The notes beneath the pieces are model-generated. The model did not search any database, was not told the DNA's origin, and was given only the letters and a program-made list of their open reading frames with translations. A stretch of DNA of 39,884 bases from an uncultured Lachnospiraceae bacterium (GTDB lineage: Bacteria; Bacillota; Clostridia; Lachnospirales; Lachnospiraceae), in the NCBI GenBank assembly GCA_902765725.1, contig CACXAT010000018.1, positions 1 through 39,884 on the forward strand. The letters are read 5' to 3'. The translations under genes and the position numbers were made by a program. Below, in pieces: positions 1 to 7,907 of the stretch (position 1 is its first letter; each line of letters opens with the position of its first letter).

Positions 1-1304
1 CTGCATTTCAGATTATATTATTCGGATTTGCAATGATCATATTGATAGGCACGCTGCTGCTGATGACGCCGGCAGCCTCTTCCCAAGCTGCCCCATGTCC
101 GCCGGCGGACGCCCTGTTTACTGCAACATCAGCAGTCTGTGTTACCGGTCTGGTCGTCAGGGACACCTGGCAGGCGTGGTCCGGATTTGGGCAGGCAGTC
201 ATCCTGCTCTTGATTCAGACCGGCGGCATGGGCGTGATGCTCATGATCTGCGCGGCGGCTCTGATCACCGGCAGAAAGATCGGCCTTCGTGAGAGAGGAA
301 CGGTGCAGGACTCCATCTCGGCGCCTCATGCAGGAGGCGTGATCCGCCTTGCCAGGTTTATCCTGGTCCTGCTGTTCGCATCGGAGGCTGTGGGAGCAGC
401 CGCCCTGTTTCCGGTATTTGCAAGGGATTTTGGGTTACTCCGTGGCCTGTGGTTTTCTGTATTCCATTCGATCTCAGCCATGTGCAATGCAGGATTTGAT
501 CTGCTGGGCTGCAGGGGTGCGTATTCATCGCTGGCATCTTACGCCGCCAACCCGTGGGTCAACCTGGTGATCGGCGGCCTGATCATATGGGGCGGCCTGG
601 GATTCCTTACCTGGGACGATATCTTCCACAGGGGAGGCAGGCTGAGCCGCTTCAGACTGCAGAGCAGACTCATCCTGAGCATGACGCTGGTACTCATCAC
701 GATACCGCTGATCCTGTTCTTCCTGCTGGAATTCAGACAAGGCCCGGTAAATGAACGGCTGCTGCATTCATTTTTCTCATCCGTGACGCCAAGGACGGCA
801 GGATTCGCGACGGTGGACATGAATGTCTTCAGCGAAGCAGGAAAGATGCTGATCATACTGCTGATGCTGATAGGCGGCGCGCCGGGTTCGACTGCCGGCG
901 GAATGAAGGTGACAACCTTCGGCGTGATCTTCCTGTCTGTGCGCTCTGTGCTTCTTCGGGAGAAGGACACCAACTTCCACAACCGGAGGATTGAAGAGTC
1001 TGTGATCCGCAACGCCGTTTGTATCTGCATGATGTACCTGAGCCTGTTCCTGATGGCGGGATGCGTCATCAGCCGGATCGAAGGCCTGCCGCTGCTGACC
1101 TGTCTGTTCGAGAGCGCGTCCGCAGTCGGAACCGTGGGCCTGACGCTCGGGATAACGCCTTCACTGTCTATCGCGTCCAAGCTGATTCTGATCCTGCTGA
1201 TGTTCCTGGGAAGGGTCGGGGGACTGACGATGGTATACGCTGTCATCCCGCAGATCCGCCACGGCAACGCGCGCAGGATTACAGAGAGGGTAACCGTGGG
1301 ATAA
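1..1304 (+). CDS. ktrB: TrkH/KtrB family potassium channel subunit, 5' end cut by window
   Basis: Membrane subunit of a Trk/Ktr-type potassium uptake system, which passes K+ into the cell under control of a cytoplasmic RCK protein. The reading frame is open to the left edge of the window (frame starting at base 3), and the residues before the first internal ATG at 33 still look like family sequence, so the true start lies outside. Four pore-loop signatures are visible in order: TSAVCVTGL, ISAMCNAGF, VTPRTAGFAT and SAVGTVGLT, each with the filter-type glycine, and all are followed by hydrophobic helices. The TrkA-type gene follows after 9 bases with its own AGGAGG. Whether transport is coupled to Na+ or H+ cannot be read from the sequence. 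Family assignment is firm; KtrB rather than TrkH is a preference based on length and context. Confidence 0.93.
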   Translation, partial: AFQIILFGFAMIILIGTLLLMTPAASSQAAPCPPADALFTATSAVCVTGLVVRDTWQAWSGFGQAVILLLIQTGGMGVMLMICAAALITGRKIGLRERGTVQDSISAPHAGGVIRLARFILVLLFASEAVGAAALFPVFARDFGLLRGLWFSVFHSISAMCNAGFDLLGCRGAYSSLASYAANPWVNLVIGGLIIWGGLGFLTWDDIFHRGGRLSRFRLQSRLILSMTLVLITIPLILFFLLEFRQGPVNERLLHSFFSSVTPRTAGFATVDMNVFSEAGKMLIILLMLIGGAPGSTAGGMKVTTFGVIFLSVRSVLLREKDTNFHNRRIEESVIRNAVCICMMYLSLFLMAGCVISRIEGLPLLTCLFESASAVGTVGLTLGITPSLSIASKLILILLMFLGRVGGLTMVYAVIPQIRHGNARRITERVTVG

Positions 1305-1313
1305 GGAGGAAAT

Positions 1314-1979
1314 ATGAAGTCTATATTACTGATCGGAGTCGGCCGGTTCGGCAGGAGGATCGCCCACCGGCTGTCGGAAATGAATGTTGAGATCATGGCG
1401 GTCGACAAGAAGGAAGAGCGGGTGGAGATGGCTGCCCCGTTCGCGGACCGGGTCCTGGTTGGCGATGCGTCCAACGCGGACTTTCTGAAAGGGCTGGGCG
1501 TCCGGAACTTTGACACCTGCATCGTCGCGATCGGAGATGACTTCCTGTCATCCCTGGAGGTTACTTCACTCCTCAAGGAACTTGGCGCCAGGCGCGTGAT
1601 CTCCCGTGCAGCCCGCGACACTCAGGAGAAGTTCCTCCTTCGAAATGGAGCAGACGAGGTTGTCTACCCTGAGAAGCAGATGGCGAACTGGCTGTCCCTT
1701 CATGTCAGCTCCGACAACCTGTTTGACTACCTGGAACTTGCGGACGGTTACGGGATTTATGAGTTCCTGGTGCCTGAGAAATGGATCGGACATACGATCA
1801 GGGACCTGGATATCCGGAACCGCTATCAGCTGAATATCCTGGCAGTGAGAAGCGGATCGAACATGGTGATCGCTGTCGGAACGGAATTTCGGTTTGAGCA
1901 CAACCAGAGTGTGATCGCGCTGGGAAGCCAGCAGGACATCAGGAACTGCCTGGGCAAGAACAGCTCGGAGAGGAGGTAA
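1314..1979 (+). CDS. ktrA: TrkA/KtrA family RCK potassium-gating protein
   Basis: Cytoplasmic regulator that forms a ring under the TrkH/KtrB channel and opens it in response to nucleotide binding. At 221 residues it has one RCK_N and one RCK_C domain, the KtrA arrangement, rather than the doubled TrkA of Escherichia coli. The N-terminus shows the Rossmann fingerprint LIGVGRFGRRIA with an acidic residue at the end of beta-2 (VDKKEERV), consistent with NAD(H) or ATP/ADP binding. The RCK_C domain covers roughly residues 135-221, where c-di-AMP binds in some relatives; that ligand is not demonstrable here. The start at 1314 has AGGAGG four bases upstream. It belongs with the channel gene before it and the small membrane gene after it. 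Confidence 0.93.
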   Translation: MKSILLIGVGRFGRRIAHRLSEMNVEIMAVDKKEERVEMAAPFADRVLVGDASNADFLKGLGVRNFDTCIVAIGDDFLSSLEVTSLLKELGARRVISRAARDTQEKFLLRNGADEVVYPEKQMANWLSLHVSSDNLFDYLELADGYGIYEFLVPEKWIGHTIRDLDIRNRYQLNILAVRSGSNMVIAVGTEFRFEHNQSVIALGSQQDIRNCLGKNSSERR

Positions 1980-1983
1980 CATT

Positions 1984-2289
1984 ATGATGCGTGATCTGTT
2001 ATTGGTTCTGGCGTTCCTGCTCGGCGCAGGGATCATGAGGGTATTTGTGAGAATAGCAGATCATTTTATAGAGCATGTGGTCCTTCCTGATGATGCAGAC
2101 ATAAAGTGTCAGATGGAAAATGAAATAAAATCAGCTGAAGATGCACCGAAAGAGCATGCTCCCGGACGGATAAAGAGGCTTCTTGACAAACTCCGTCTCC
2201 GGAGTAAGGTGAAGGATAAATACAGGGGGACGGTCGTTGAGATCGGAACGGCACGTCCGACCCAGATAAGGATCCGTCATTATGAGTAG
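1984..2289 (+). CDS. Small membrane-anchored protein in potassium operon, function unknown
   Basis: A 101-residue protein that I do not recognise. Residues 1-25 form one hydrophobic segment (LLLVLAFLLGAGIM), followed by an amphipathic stretch with several histidines and then a charged tail rich in lysine and arginine. The start at 1984 has AGGAGG seven bases upstream, so translation is well supported. Its stop codon overlaps the start of the kdpD-like gene by 8 bases, which ties the two together by translational coupling. Position suggests an accessory or linker for the K+ channel or the sensor kinase, but nothing in the sequence shows this directly. Confidence 0.75.
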   Translation: MMRDLLLVLAFLLGAGIMRVFVRIADHFIEHVVLPDDADIKCQMENEIKSAEDAPKEHAPGRIKRLLDKLRLRSKVKDKYRGTVVEIGTARPTQIRIRHYE

Positions 2290-4267
2290 CCGAAAGATAA
2301 TCGTATGCGTCTCCCCGGCTCCTTCCGGAGCGAGGATCATCAGGACCGCGGCGCAGGTTGCGCAGGCGCGGGACTCACAGCTGATTGCGCTCTTTGTCGA
2401 GACGCCGACACATTCCACACTTTCTGACGAGAGCAGCCGCAGGCTGGACGCCAACATGGCTCTTGCCGCGCGCATGGGAGCGCGCACTGAGACGGTCTAC
2501 GGGGAAGACGTCCCCACAAGGATCGCAGAATACGCCCATATGAGCGAAGCGGATACGGTCATACTCGGGCAGAGCGCCGTGCCTGTGCTGAAGAGGCTGT
2601 TCCAGACATCCCTCTCCGACAGACTGTCGACGCTGCTTCCGGACAAGACGCTGATGATCATACCCGACGCCTCCGCCCGGGCTCAGAGAAATGTGAAGAT
2701 CAGCCAGCAGGCTGAGCACGGAGTGATCAAAGACATGCTGAAGGTCGCGGCGCTTCTTGGCGCTGCGACCGTTCTTGCGCTTCTGTTCCAGAAGGCAGGC
2801 CTTCAGGATGCCAACATCATCACCCTCTACATCCTGTGCGTGACCCTGACCGCCGTGCTGACCAGCAGCCCGCTTGCCGGCATCGTCAGCGCAGCCGCCA
2901 GCGTGGTCATTTTCAATTACCTGTTCACAGAGCCGCTGTTTTATTTTCAGGTGTATGACCCCGGATACATGATCACATTTGTCATCATGTTCATCGCGGC
3001 GTTCATCACCGGCACACTCGCATCCCGCCTGAAAGAATACGCGCGCCAGTCTTCCAAGAAGGCTTTCCGCACACAGATCCTGCTGGACGCCAGCCGTCTG
3101 CTCGGACAGGAGGACAGCAGAGGGAAGATCCTGGAGGTAACAGGCAGCCAGCTGCTCAAACTGACAGGAAGAACGATCCTGATCTATCCGGCAGAAGGCG
3201 GGGCTCTGAAGGAACCACAGATTCTGGTCCCCGGATACGAGGAGCAGGCACTTCCGGACGCTCCGGGGCAGCTGCCCGCCCTGTCCGAAAAAGACCACGA
3301 GACTGCTTCCCGGGCACTGCGAGAGGGAAAGAGCGTAGGCGCATGGACGGACACCTGTCCTGAGGCAGATTACATATTCCTGCCCGTGCGTATTCACGGA
3401 CACTCCTATGGAGTGTTTGCCATCAGCCGCGACAAAAAAGAAATGAGTTCATTTACACACAGCATCTGCGACTCCATCGTCAGTGAGTGCGCGCTTGCTA
3501 TGGAAAATGAATACAGCGAGAGAGCCAGGGAGGAGGCGGCTGCTTTGATGAAGAATGAGCAGCTTCGCACCACGCTTCTTCGCTCCATTTCCCACGATCT
3601 CAGAACGCCTCTCACCTCGATCTACGGAAATGCGGACAATCTGCTGGCCGATTCGGACCGGATGGATGAGGAGACAAAGAAAGAGATCTACCGGGATATT
3701 AGGGAAGACTCCTACTGGCTGATCAGCGTCGTGCAGAATCTTCTCTCCGTGACCAGGCTTGAGAATAAGGAGCTGAAACTTAACAAGAATATCGAACTGA
3801 TCGATGACGTAATCGGTGAGGCGCTGCAGCACTCAGACCGCAGCGTGGGAAACCGCAGAGTGATCTTCGAACCGGGCGGCGAGAACCTGTTTGTGGAAGC
3901 TGATGCGGCGCTCATCGAGCAGGTGATCATCAATCTGGTCAACAACGCGATCAAATACACTCCGGACGGTTCAGAGATCCGTATCGAAACGTCGGGAACA
4001 GAGCAGGAAGTCCTGGTCAGTGTGAGTGACAACGGACCGGGAGTTGCCGAAGAGGAACTGTCAAAACTGTTCGAACTATTCTACATGGGAGACAGAACCG
4101 GTGCAGACAGCCGCAGAGGACTCGGCCTTGGACTTGGCGTGTGTCAGTCCATAGTGGAGGCACATGAAGGCAGCATACACGCACAGAACCTGGAGCCACA
4201 CGGACTGAGGATCTGGTTCAGCCTGCCAAAGAAGGAGATCATACTGGATGGAAACGGAAACATCTAA
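2282..4267 (+). CDS. kdpD: Short KdpD-like sensor histidine kinase (USP domain, four TM, kinase)
   Basis: Membrane sensor kinase that would phosphorylate the KdpE-like regulator encoded next to it. Domains in order: universal-stress-protein fold (about 1-130), a four-helix DUF4118 membrane block (about 150-248), a GAF-like linker (about 265-405), a HisKA helix with phospho-acceptor His438 in SISHDLRTPL, and an HATPase domain with the N box (INLVNNAIKYTP), DNGPGV and GLGLGLG. Full KdpD is near 890 residues and starts with a nucleotide-binding KdpD domain carrying a Walker motif; that domain is absent here (661 residues). No kdpFABC pump genes are in view. It starts inside the preceding small gene and overlaps kdpE by 20 bases. 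The likely target is this K+ operon, by inference. Confidence 0.9.
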   Translation: MSSRKIIVCVSPAPSGARIIRTAAQVAQARDSQLIALFVETPTHSTLSDESSRRLDANMALAARMGARTETVYGEDVPTRIAEYAHMSEADTVILGQSAVPVLKRLFQTSLSDRLSTLLPDKTLMIIPDASARAQRNVKISQQAEHGVIKDMLKVAALLGAATVLALLFQKAGLQDANIITLYILCVTLTAVLTSSPLAGIVSAAASVVIFNYLFTEPLFYFQVYDPGYMITFVIMFIAAFITGTLASRLKEYARQSSKKAFRTQILLDASRLLGQEDSRGKILEVTGSQLLKLTGRTILIYPAEGGALKEPQILVPGYEEQALPDAPGQLPALSEKDHETASRALREGKSVGAWTDTCPEADYIFLPVRIHGHSYGVFAISRDKKEMSSFTHSICDSIVSECALAMENEYSERAREEAAALMKNEQLRTTLLRSISHDLRTPLTSIYGNADNLLADSDRMDEETKKEIYRDIREDSYWLISVVQNLLSVTRLENKELKLNKNIELIDDVIGEALQHSDRSVGNRRVIFEPGGENLFVEADAALIEQVIINLVNNAIKYTPDGSEIRIETSGTEQEVLVSVSDNGPGVAEEELSKLFELFYMGDRTGADSRRGLGLGLGVCQSIVEAHEGSIHAQNLEPHGLRIWFSLPKKEIILDGNGNI

Positions 4268-4949
4268 GATACTGGTTGTCGAAGACGACAAGCCAGTTCG
4301 AAACCTTATAGCAACAACACTGAAGATGCACGGCTATTCCTACCTGGAGGCAGTGAACGGGACCGAGGCACTGATGATGGCATCCTCCTACAACCCCTCG
4401 ATCCTGCTTCTGGACCTGGGGCTCCCGGACATGGACGGGACAGAAGTGATCCGTCAGGTACGGTCCTGGTCACAGGCACCGATCCTGGTGATCAGCGCGC
4501 GCAGCGATGACACGGATAAGATCGGAGCCCTGGATGCAGGGGCGGACGACTATATCACAAAACCCTTCTCTGTGGAAGAACTCCTCGCCCGGCTGCGTGT
4601 CACATTCCGGCGGCTGAACTATCTGGAGAATCTGGCAGGAAAAGAATCCTCCATATATGTGAACGCCGGCCTGAAGATCGATTATGCTGCGCACACAGTA
4701 TTCCTGAATGAGGATGAACTGCACCTGACGCAGACTGAATATCGCCTGCTGTGCCTTCTTGCGAAAAACACCGGCAAAGTGCTTACCTACAAGTACATTA
4801 CCCAGAACATCTGGGGGAGCAGCTGGGAGAACAACATGGCCACACTTCGCGTAGTTGTGACGACCCTTCGGAGAAAACTCAGCAGCCAGGAGAGTGAACC
4901 CATGATCCAGACACATGTAGGGATCGGGTACAGAATGGTCAAACTGTGA
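4248..4949 (+). CDS. kdpE: KdpE-like OmpR/PhoB-family response regulator
   Basis: DNA-binding response regulator paired with the kinase encoded just upstream. The receiver domain covers residues 1-120, with acidic pair Glu12/Asp13-Asp14 near VVEDD, the phospho-acceptor Asp56 in LLLDLGLPDMDG and the conserved lysine in YITKPF. The winged-helix output domain follows (about 130-233), with the typical LTQTEYRLLCLL and NMATLRVVVTTLRRKL segments. Its start lies inside the kdpD end, with AGGAG about ten bases upstream. A strong terminator follows 40 bases after the stop and closes the operon. Confidence 0.93.
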   Translation: METETSKILVVEDDKPVRNLIATTLKMHGYSYLEAVNGTEALMMASSYNPSILLLDLGLPDMDGTEVIRQVRSWSQAPILVISARSDDTDKIGALDAGADDYITKPFSVEELLARLRVTFRRLNYLENLAGKESSIYVNAGLKIDYAAHTVFLNEDELHLTQTEYRLLCLLAKNTGKVLTYKYITQNIWGSSWENNMATLRVVVTTLRRKLSSQESEPMIQTHVGIGYRMVKL

Positions 4950-4988
4950 GAGGGTGTGCGGAACCGCAATAAATATAGTGACGACAGA

Positions 4989-5040
4989 AACAGCCAGAAG
5001 ATACCGGCACAGAGCGGGTATATATCTGGCTGTTTTGTTT
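4989..5040 (+). terminator. Rho-independent terminator of the potassium operon
   Basis: A perfect 10-bp stem (4989-4998 with 5025-5034, AACAGCCAGA and its complement) encloses a second 5-bp stem (ATACC at 5001-5005 with GGTAT at 5017-5021). It is followed by TTGTTT. It sits 40 bases after the kdpE stop and is on the correct strand for that operon. Confidence 0.85.
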
Positions 5041-5045
5041 GTTCG

Positions 5046-5336
5046 TTACCGTTGTATGAAGGGGACTAATCCTATACAATTATCCGATAACAGACTGGAA
5101 AAGATAACAGCCTGGATGACTGAATCTGTATAAATATTATCTGTACACCGTTCGTAAGCAAGTCTACGGATTTTACTGCCCGCACCTTTACCGTGCATGA
5201 ATTTTGAGAGCGCCTCTCTGTGACAACCAATTCTCAAAGCCAAGCCCTCATAGGACAAACTCTTTTCTTCTTTGTATCTTTTCAGAAATGAAATCACCTT
5301 TTCATCAGTCAATGCCAAAAAATCAAGTTTCTCCAT
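5046..5336 (-). CDS. Small helix-turn-helix protein next to integrase
   Basis: A 96-residue predicted DNA-binding protein. The central part (about residues 25-60: LSYEGLALRIGCHREALSKFMHG) has the spacing of a Cro/XRE-like helix-turn-helix. The start at 5336 is well supported by AGGAGGTAA just upstream. It is divergent from the integrase and shares its AT-rich composition. It could be a repressor or an excisionase-like factor of the same element; the exact family is not clear. The C-terminal third is hydrophobic and unlike common XRE proteins, so the gene may be altered at its 3' end. Confidence 0.65.
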   Translation of the reverse strand: MEKLDFLALTDEKVISFLKRYKEEKSLSYEGLALRIGCHREALSKFMHGKGAGSKIRRLAYERCTDNIYTDSVIQAVIFSSLLSDNCIGLVPFIQR

Positions 5337-5436
5337 ATCTTTACCTCCTTATATTGAATCTTTTTTGTAATGGAGCTCTTCCGCTTTAATATATTGGAAA
5401 CACACTATACAGCGCTGACTTTTCTCATTCGGAATA

Positions 5437-5465
5437 TTGACTTTTATATAATTATCATGTAAATT
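5437..5465 (+). promoter_or_regulatory. Candidate promoter for the integrase
   Basis: TTGACT (5437-5442), a 17-base spacer and TAAATT (5460-5465), in the 211-base AT-rich gap between the divergent HTH and integrase genes. The rest of that gap shows only A/T-rich sequence with no other clear element. Confidence 0.45.
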
Positions 5466-5547
5466 AGGGGTTTTACTTTTTAGTTTTGTTTCTTTAAGCT
5501 TGGCAAAAAGCATATTAAATAAAAATAGATAAGGATTTTTATTTGAT

Positions 5548-6900
5548 ATGAAAACAGACGTGTTTTATGAGAAGTTGACCCCTTTACTGGAGTCTTACAA
5601 GAAAATGCTCCGCTTGATGGCGACACATGGTTTTGATATTCTTTCTTTGGACGAGCTGAAATACAAGTTACAGATGAAAACAAAGGAGATTATATCAAAG
5701 CATAAAGAAAAGTATTCAATCTGGCAGGCGTCAGACAGTAGATGGAAAACAAAACTTCCGGATTCTAGTAAACCGGAAGGGAAAAGGGTAATCGCTAAGG
5801 TTCACTATGAAGACCTGGAGGAGGCCATTATAGAGTGGTATACCACAAACAGAGTACCTGATACACTTGCTACGCTGTATCCCGAGTGGCTTATCTACAA
5901 GTCAAAAGAGACTTCTAAAGCGAATGCGAAAAAACTCTCCTGGGCGTGGGAAAAATACTACGAAGGCGAAGACATAACAAACAGGCATCTTTCATCGCTA
6001 GATGTTCTTGATATCAAGGTATGGTTTCTGGATATGATCGAAAAGCATAGTCTTACCCAGAAACAGTACAAAGAATTGAAATCGGTCATCAATCAAATAC
6101 TCGATTATGCAGTCGAGAAAAAAGTCGTCAGTTTTAATGTCGCAAGAAGCGTGAGCCGTATCAGCGCAAAACATTTCACGGTTGCGAACAGAAAACCAGC
6201 GTCTGAGCAGGTTTATATGACTGATGAGAGAACTAATATTATTAAGATCTGCGAAGACATGTTTGAGAAAACAAAAAACTGCGCCTATCTAGGCATATGC
6301 CTGGACTTTTTTCTGGGACTCCGCGTCGGTGAGCTGGTTGCCTTGAAAGTCTCAGATTTTTCAGACCTTTTTGTCCACATCGAACGGGAAGAAATCAAAA
6401 CATACCGGGAGAAAAACGGAAAGTTTATCCGCGAAGGATACGAGATCGCTCCTTATACCAAAACTCCGGATTCCGTCCGAGATGTTCCTCTTACTACAGA
6501 AGCCCGCAGTTATGTTAAGCGCATTATTGAGTTTAACAGACAGAACGGATTTACTTCTGATTATGTTCTGCTTAATAAGAACACTGGCGAACGCATGCAC
6601 AATGACGCCATAAACAACGCTTTAAGACGGGCAAACCGGAAGCTGGTCACTCCGCAGAAAGGAAATCACAGCATCCGGAAAACTTTTATTTCTACTCTGG
6701 ATGCCTACAGTGACCTGACAGATGAAGAAATCCGGATGGTTGCCGGACATAGGTACATCAGTACGACACAAAATTCTTACATGTATTCGGTAGAGAGACC
6801 CGAAAACAGGATAATTGAATTCGAAAAAGCACTGGGTAGAAAAAATGTTACCCAGTGTTACCCCAATTCTTATAAAAAAGAAAACGCCGGAAACGCTTGA
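5548..6900 (+). CDS. int: Tyrosine recombinase (phage/ICE-type integrase)
   Basis: Site-specific recombinase of the lambda-integrase family, expected to cut and join an attachment site, here presumably the neighbouring tRNA-Leu gene. The N-terminal part (about 1-200) holds arm/core-binding sequence. The catalytic domain carries Arg259 in LGLRVGEL, a candidate Lys305, His374 and Arg377 in HSIRKTF, His401 in AGHRYIS and the nucleophile candidate Tyr411 (or Tyr413) in QNSYMYS, so the active site looks complete. At 450 residues it is a usual length for integrases of integrative elements in Firmicutes. The start at 5548 has only a weak AAGGA twelve bases upstream. Composition is markedly more A/T-rich than the flanking genes, a sign of transfer. 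No other element genes (replication, conjugation, capsid) are in view. Confidence 0.9.
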   Translation: MKTDVFYEKLTPLLESYKKMLRLMATHGFDILSLDELKYKLQMKTKEIISKHKEKYSIWQASDSRWKTKLPDSSKPEGKRVIAKVHYEDLEEAIIEWYTTNRVPDTLATLYPEWLIYKSKETSKANAKKLSWAWEKYYEGEDITNRHLSSLDVLDIKVWFLDMIEKHSLTQKQYKELKSVINQILDYAVEKKVVSFNVARSVSRISAKHFTVANRKPASEQVYMTDERTNIIKICEDMFEKTKNCAYLGICLDFFLGLRVGELVALKVSDFSDLFVHIEREEIKTYREKNGKFIREGYEIAPYTKTPDSVRDVPLTTEARSYVKRIIEFNRQNGFTSDYVLLNKNTGERMHNDAINNALRRANRKLVTPQKGNHSIRKTFISTLDAYSDLTDEEIRMVAGHRYISTTQNSYMYSVERPENRIIEFEKALGRKNVTQCYPNSYKKENAGNA

Positions 6901-6960
6901 TTTCCTCAACGTTTCCGACGATTTCAGCACCGTGCGGAAGATGGGGTGAGGCGGACAAAG

Positions 6961-6983
6961 AAAAAGGTCCGGTGGACCTTTTT
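6961..6983 (+). terminator. Terminator downstream of the integrase
   Basis: Near-symmetric hairpin AAAGGTCC/GGACCTTT (6963-6970 with 6974-6981), flanked by A5 and T5. It can therefore act on either strand; it lies 60 bases after the integrase stop. Confidence 0.6.
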
Positions 6984-7013
6984 CCCGCCGAACCGACCGA
7001 CGAGGCCTCCTCG

Positions 7014-7046
7014 GCACGAAAAAGCCCAGGTCTTTCGACCTGGGCT
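7014..7046 (-). terminator. Terminator of tRNA-Leu
   Basis: Ten-base perfect stem (7023-7032 with 7037-7046, AGCCCAGGTC and complement) with a four-base loop. On the minus strand it is followed by a run of five T. It starts 8 bases beyond the tRNA 3' end. Confidence 0.85.
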
Positions 7047-7053
7047 CTTTTCG

Positions 7054-7138
7054 TGCGGAAGATGGGACTTGAACCCACACGACTGCATTAGTCACTAGAT
7101 CCTTAGTCTAGCTCGTCTGCCAATTCCGACACTTCCGC
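7054..7138 (-). tRNA. tRNA-Leu (anticodon AAG)
   Basis: Class II tRNA of 85 bases with a long variable arm. The acceptor stem GCGGAAG pairs with CTTCCGC, the discriminator base is A, and no CCA is encoded (CGA follows on the minus strand). The anticodon stem CTAGA/TCTAG encloses the loop CTAAGGA, giving anticodon AAG for CUU. The T arm GTGGGTTCAAGTCCCAT is standard. The 3' end is the repeat copy used as the likely integration site of the adjacent integrase. Confidence 0.93.
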
Positions 7139-7226
7139 GAACGAAATGTATAATACCAAAACCCGGTTCCAATGTCAACAGGAATTTATGATTACTGAAA
7201 ACTTTTTCAGCATGCCGTCCAGACAG

Positions 7227-7256
7227 AAAACAGACCGGACATCTCTGTCCGGTCTG
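7227..7256 (-). terminator. Terminator of the infC-rpmI-rplT operon
   Basis: Eleven-base perfect stem (7231-7241 with 7246-7256, CAGACCGGACA and complement) with loop TCTC. On the minus strand a TTTTC tract follows. It lies 21 bases after the rplT stop. Confidence 0.85.
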
Positions 7257-7276
7257 TACTGTATCCTGAAGTATGA

Positions 7277-7633
7277 TCAGCCAAGCTGAGCCTTAGCCAT
7301 CTGCGCAAGATCAGCGAATCCCTTCGGATCGTTGACTGCCATGTCAGCCAGAACTTTTCTGTTCAGGTCAACCTGTGCCTGCTTCAGTCCATACATGAAC
7401 TTGCTGTAGGAAAGACCGTTGATCCTTGCCGCTGCATTGATACGAGCGATCCAGAGCTGTCTGAACTGTCTCTTTCTCTGCTTGCGTCCTGCATATGCGC
7501 TGGTCAGAGCACGCATGACAGACTGCTTTGCGATTCTGTACTGTTTGCTTCTTGCTCCTCTGTAGCCCTTTGCGAGCTTCAGAACTCTGTTATGCTTTTT
7601 TCTGGCATTCAAGCCACCTTTAATTCTTGCCAT
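7277..7633 (-). CDS. rplT: Ribosomal protein L20
   Basis: Large-subunit protein needed early in 50S assembly and, in Firmicutes, the repressor of its own operon through binding the infC leader. The 118 residues match the usual length, start with MARIKGG and carry the basic N-terminal extension ([21 protein letters not shown]) that threads into 23S rRNA, then the compact C-terminal domain ending in [11 protein letters not shown]. It is the last gene of infC-rpmI-rplT and is followed by a strong terminator. The start has a good upstream GGAGG. Confidence 0.99.
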   Translation of the reverse strand: MARIKGGLNARKKHNRVLKLAKGYRGARSKQYRIAKQSVMRALTSAYAGRKQRKRQFRQLWIARINAAARINGLSYSKFMYGLKQAQVDLNRKVLADMAVNDPKGFADLAQMAKAQLG

Positions 7634-7688
7634 TGTTTCATCCTCCTGAACAATCTAGTCTTCTTCTCGAAATCCCTGATCTGCCCTA

Positions 7689-7886
7689 TCAGATGTACGG
7701 CAGAATCTTCTTCATGTTTCCTGCATTCGTCGGATCGATGATGGTGGACTTACGCAGGTTTCTCTTCCTCTTAGTGGACTTCTTGGTCAGGATGTGGCTC
7801 TTGTAAGCTTTGTTCCTTCTAAGCAGGCCCGTTCCGGTCTTCGAAAATCTCTTGGCTGCTGCTCTGCTTGTTTTCATCTTTGGCAT
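7689..7886 (-). CDS. rpmI: Ribosomal protein L35
   Basis: Small basic 50S protein of 65 residues, beginning [14 protein letters not shown] as expected for L35 and ending [15 protein letters not shown]. It lies between infC and rplT in the conserved order, with AGGAGG nine bases before its ATG. Confidence 0.99.
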   Translation of the reverse strand: MPKMKTSRAAAKRFSKTGTGLLRRNKAYKSHILTKKSTKRKRNLRKSTIIDPTNAGNMKKILPYI

Positions 7887-7907
7887 TGCTGTGATCCTCC
7901 TTCTTGG

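Larger units (their letters stand above)
6931..7066. repeat. 15-bp direct repeat of the tRNA-Leu 3' end (candidate att remnants)
   Basis: The 15-mer CGTGCGGAAGATGGG occurs at 6931-6945, just after the integrase gene, and again at 7052-7066, where it covers the 3' end of tRNA-Leu on the opposite strand. The copies are 121 bases apart. Integrases of this family commonly use a tRNA 3' end as attachment core, so both copies fit att sites. Because both lie on the same side of the integrase, this could be the scar of tandem integrations or of a deleted element. Confidence 0.55.

Noticed and set aside
539..1621. Minus-strand frame of 360 codons opposite the potassium channel genes
   Set aside because: Shadow of ktrB and ktrA; low-complexity serine/arginine/isoleucine text and no ribosome site.
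4956..4963. GTGCGGAA after kdpE as a possible far attachment site of the integrase element
   Set aside because: Only eight bases match the tRNA-end repeat, which is expected by chance; no further similarity around it.
6622..7095. Minus-strand frame running through tRNA-Leu (text such as VWVQVPSSARKEPRSKDLG)
   Set aside because: A typical false protein translated from the tRNA and its terminator.
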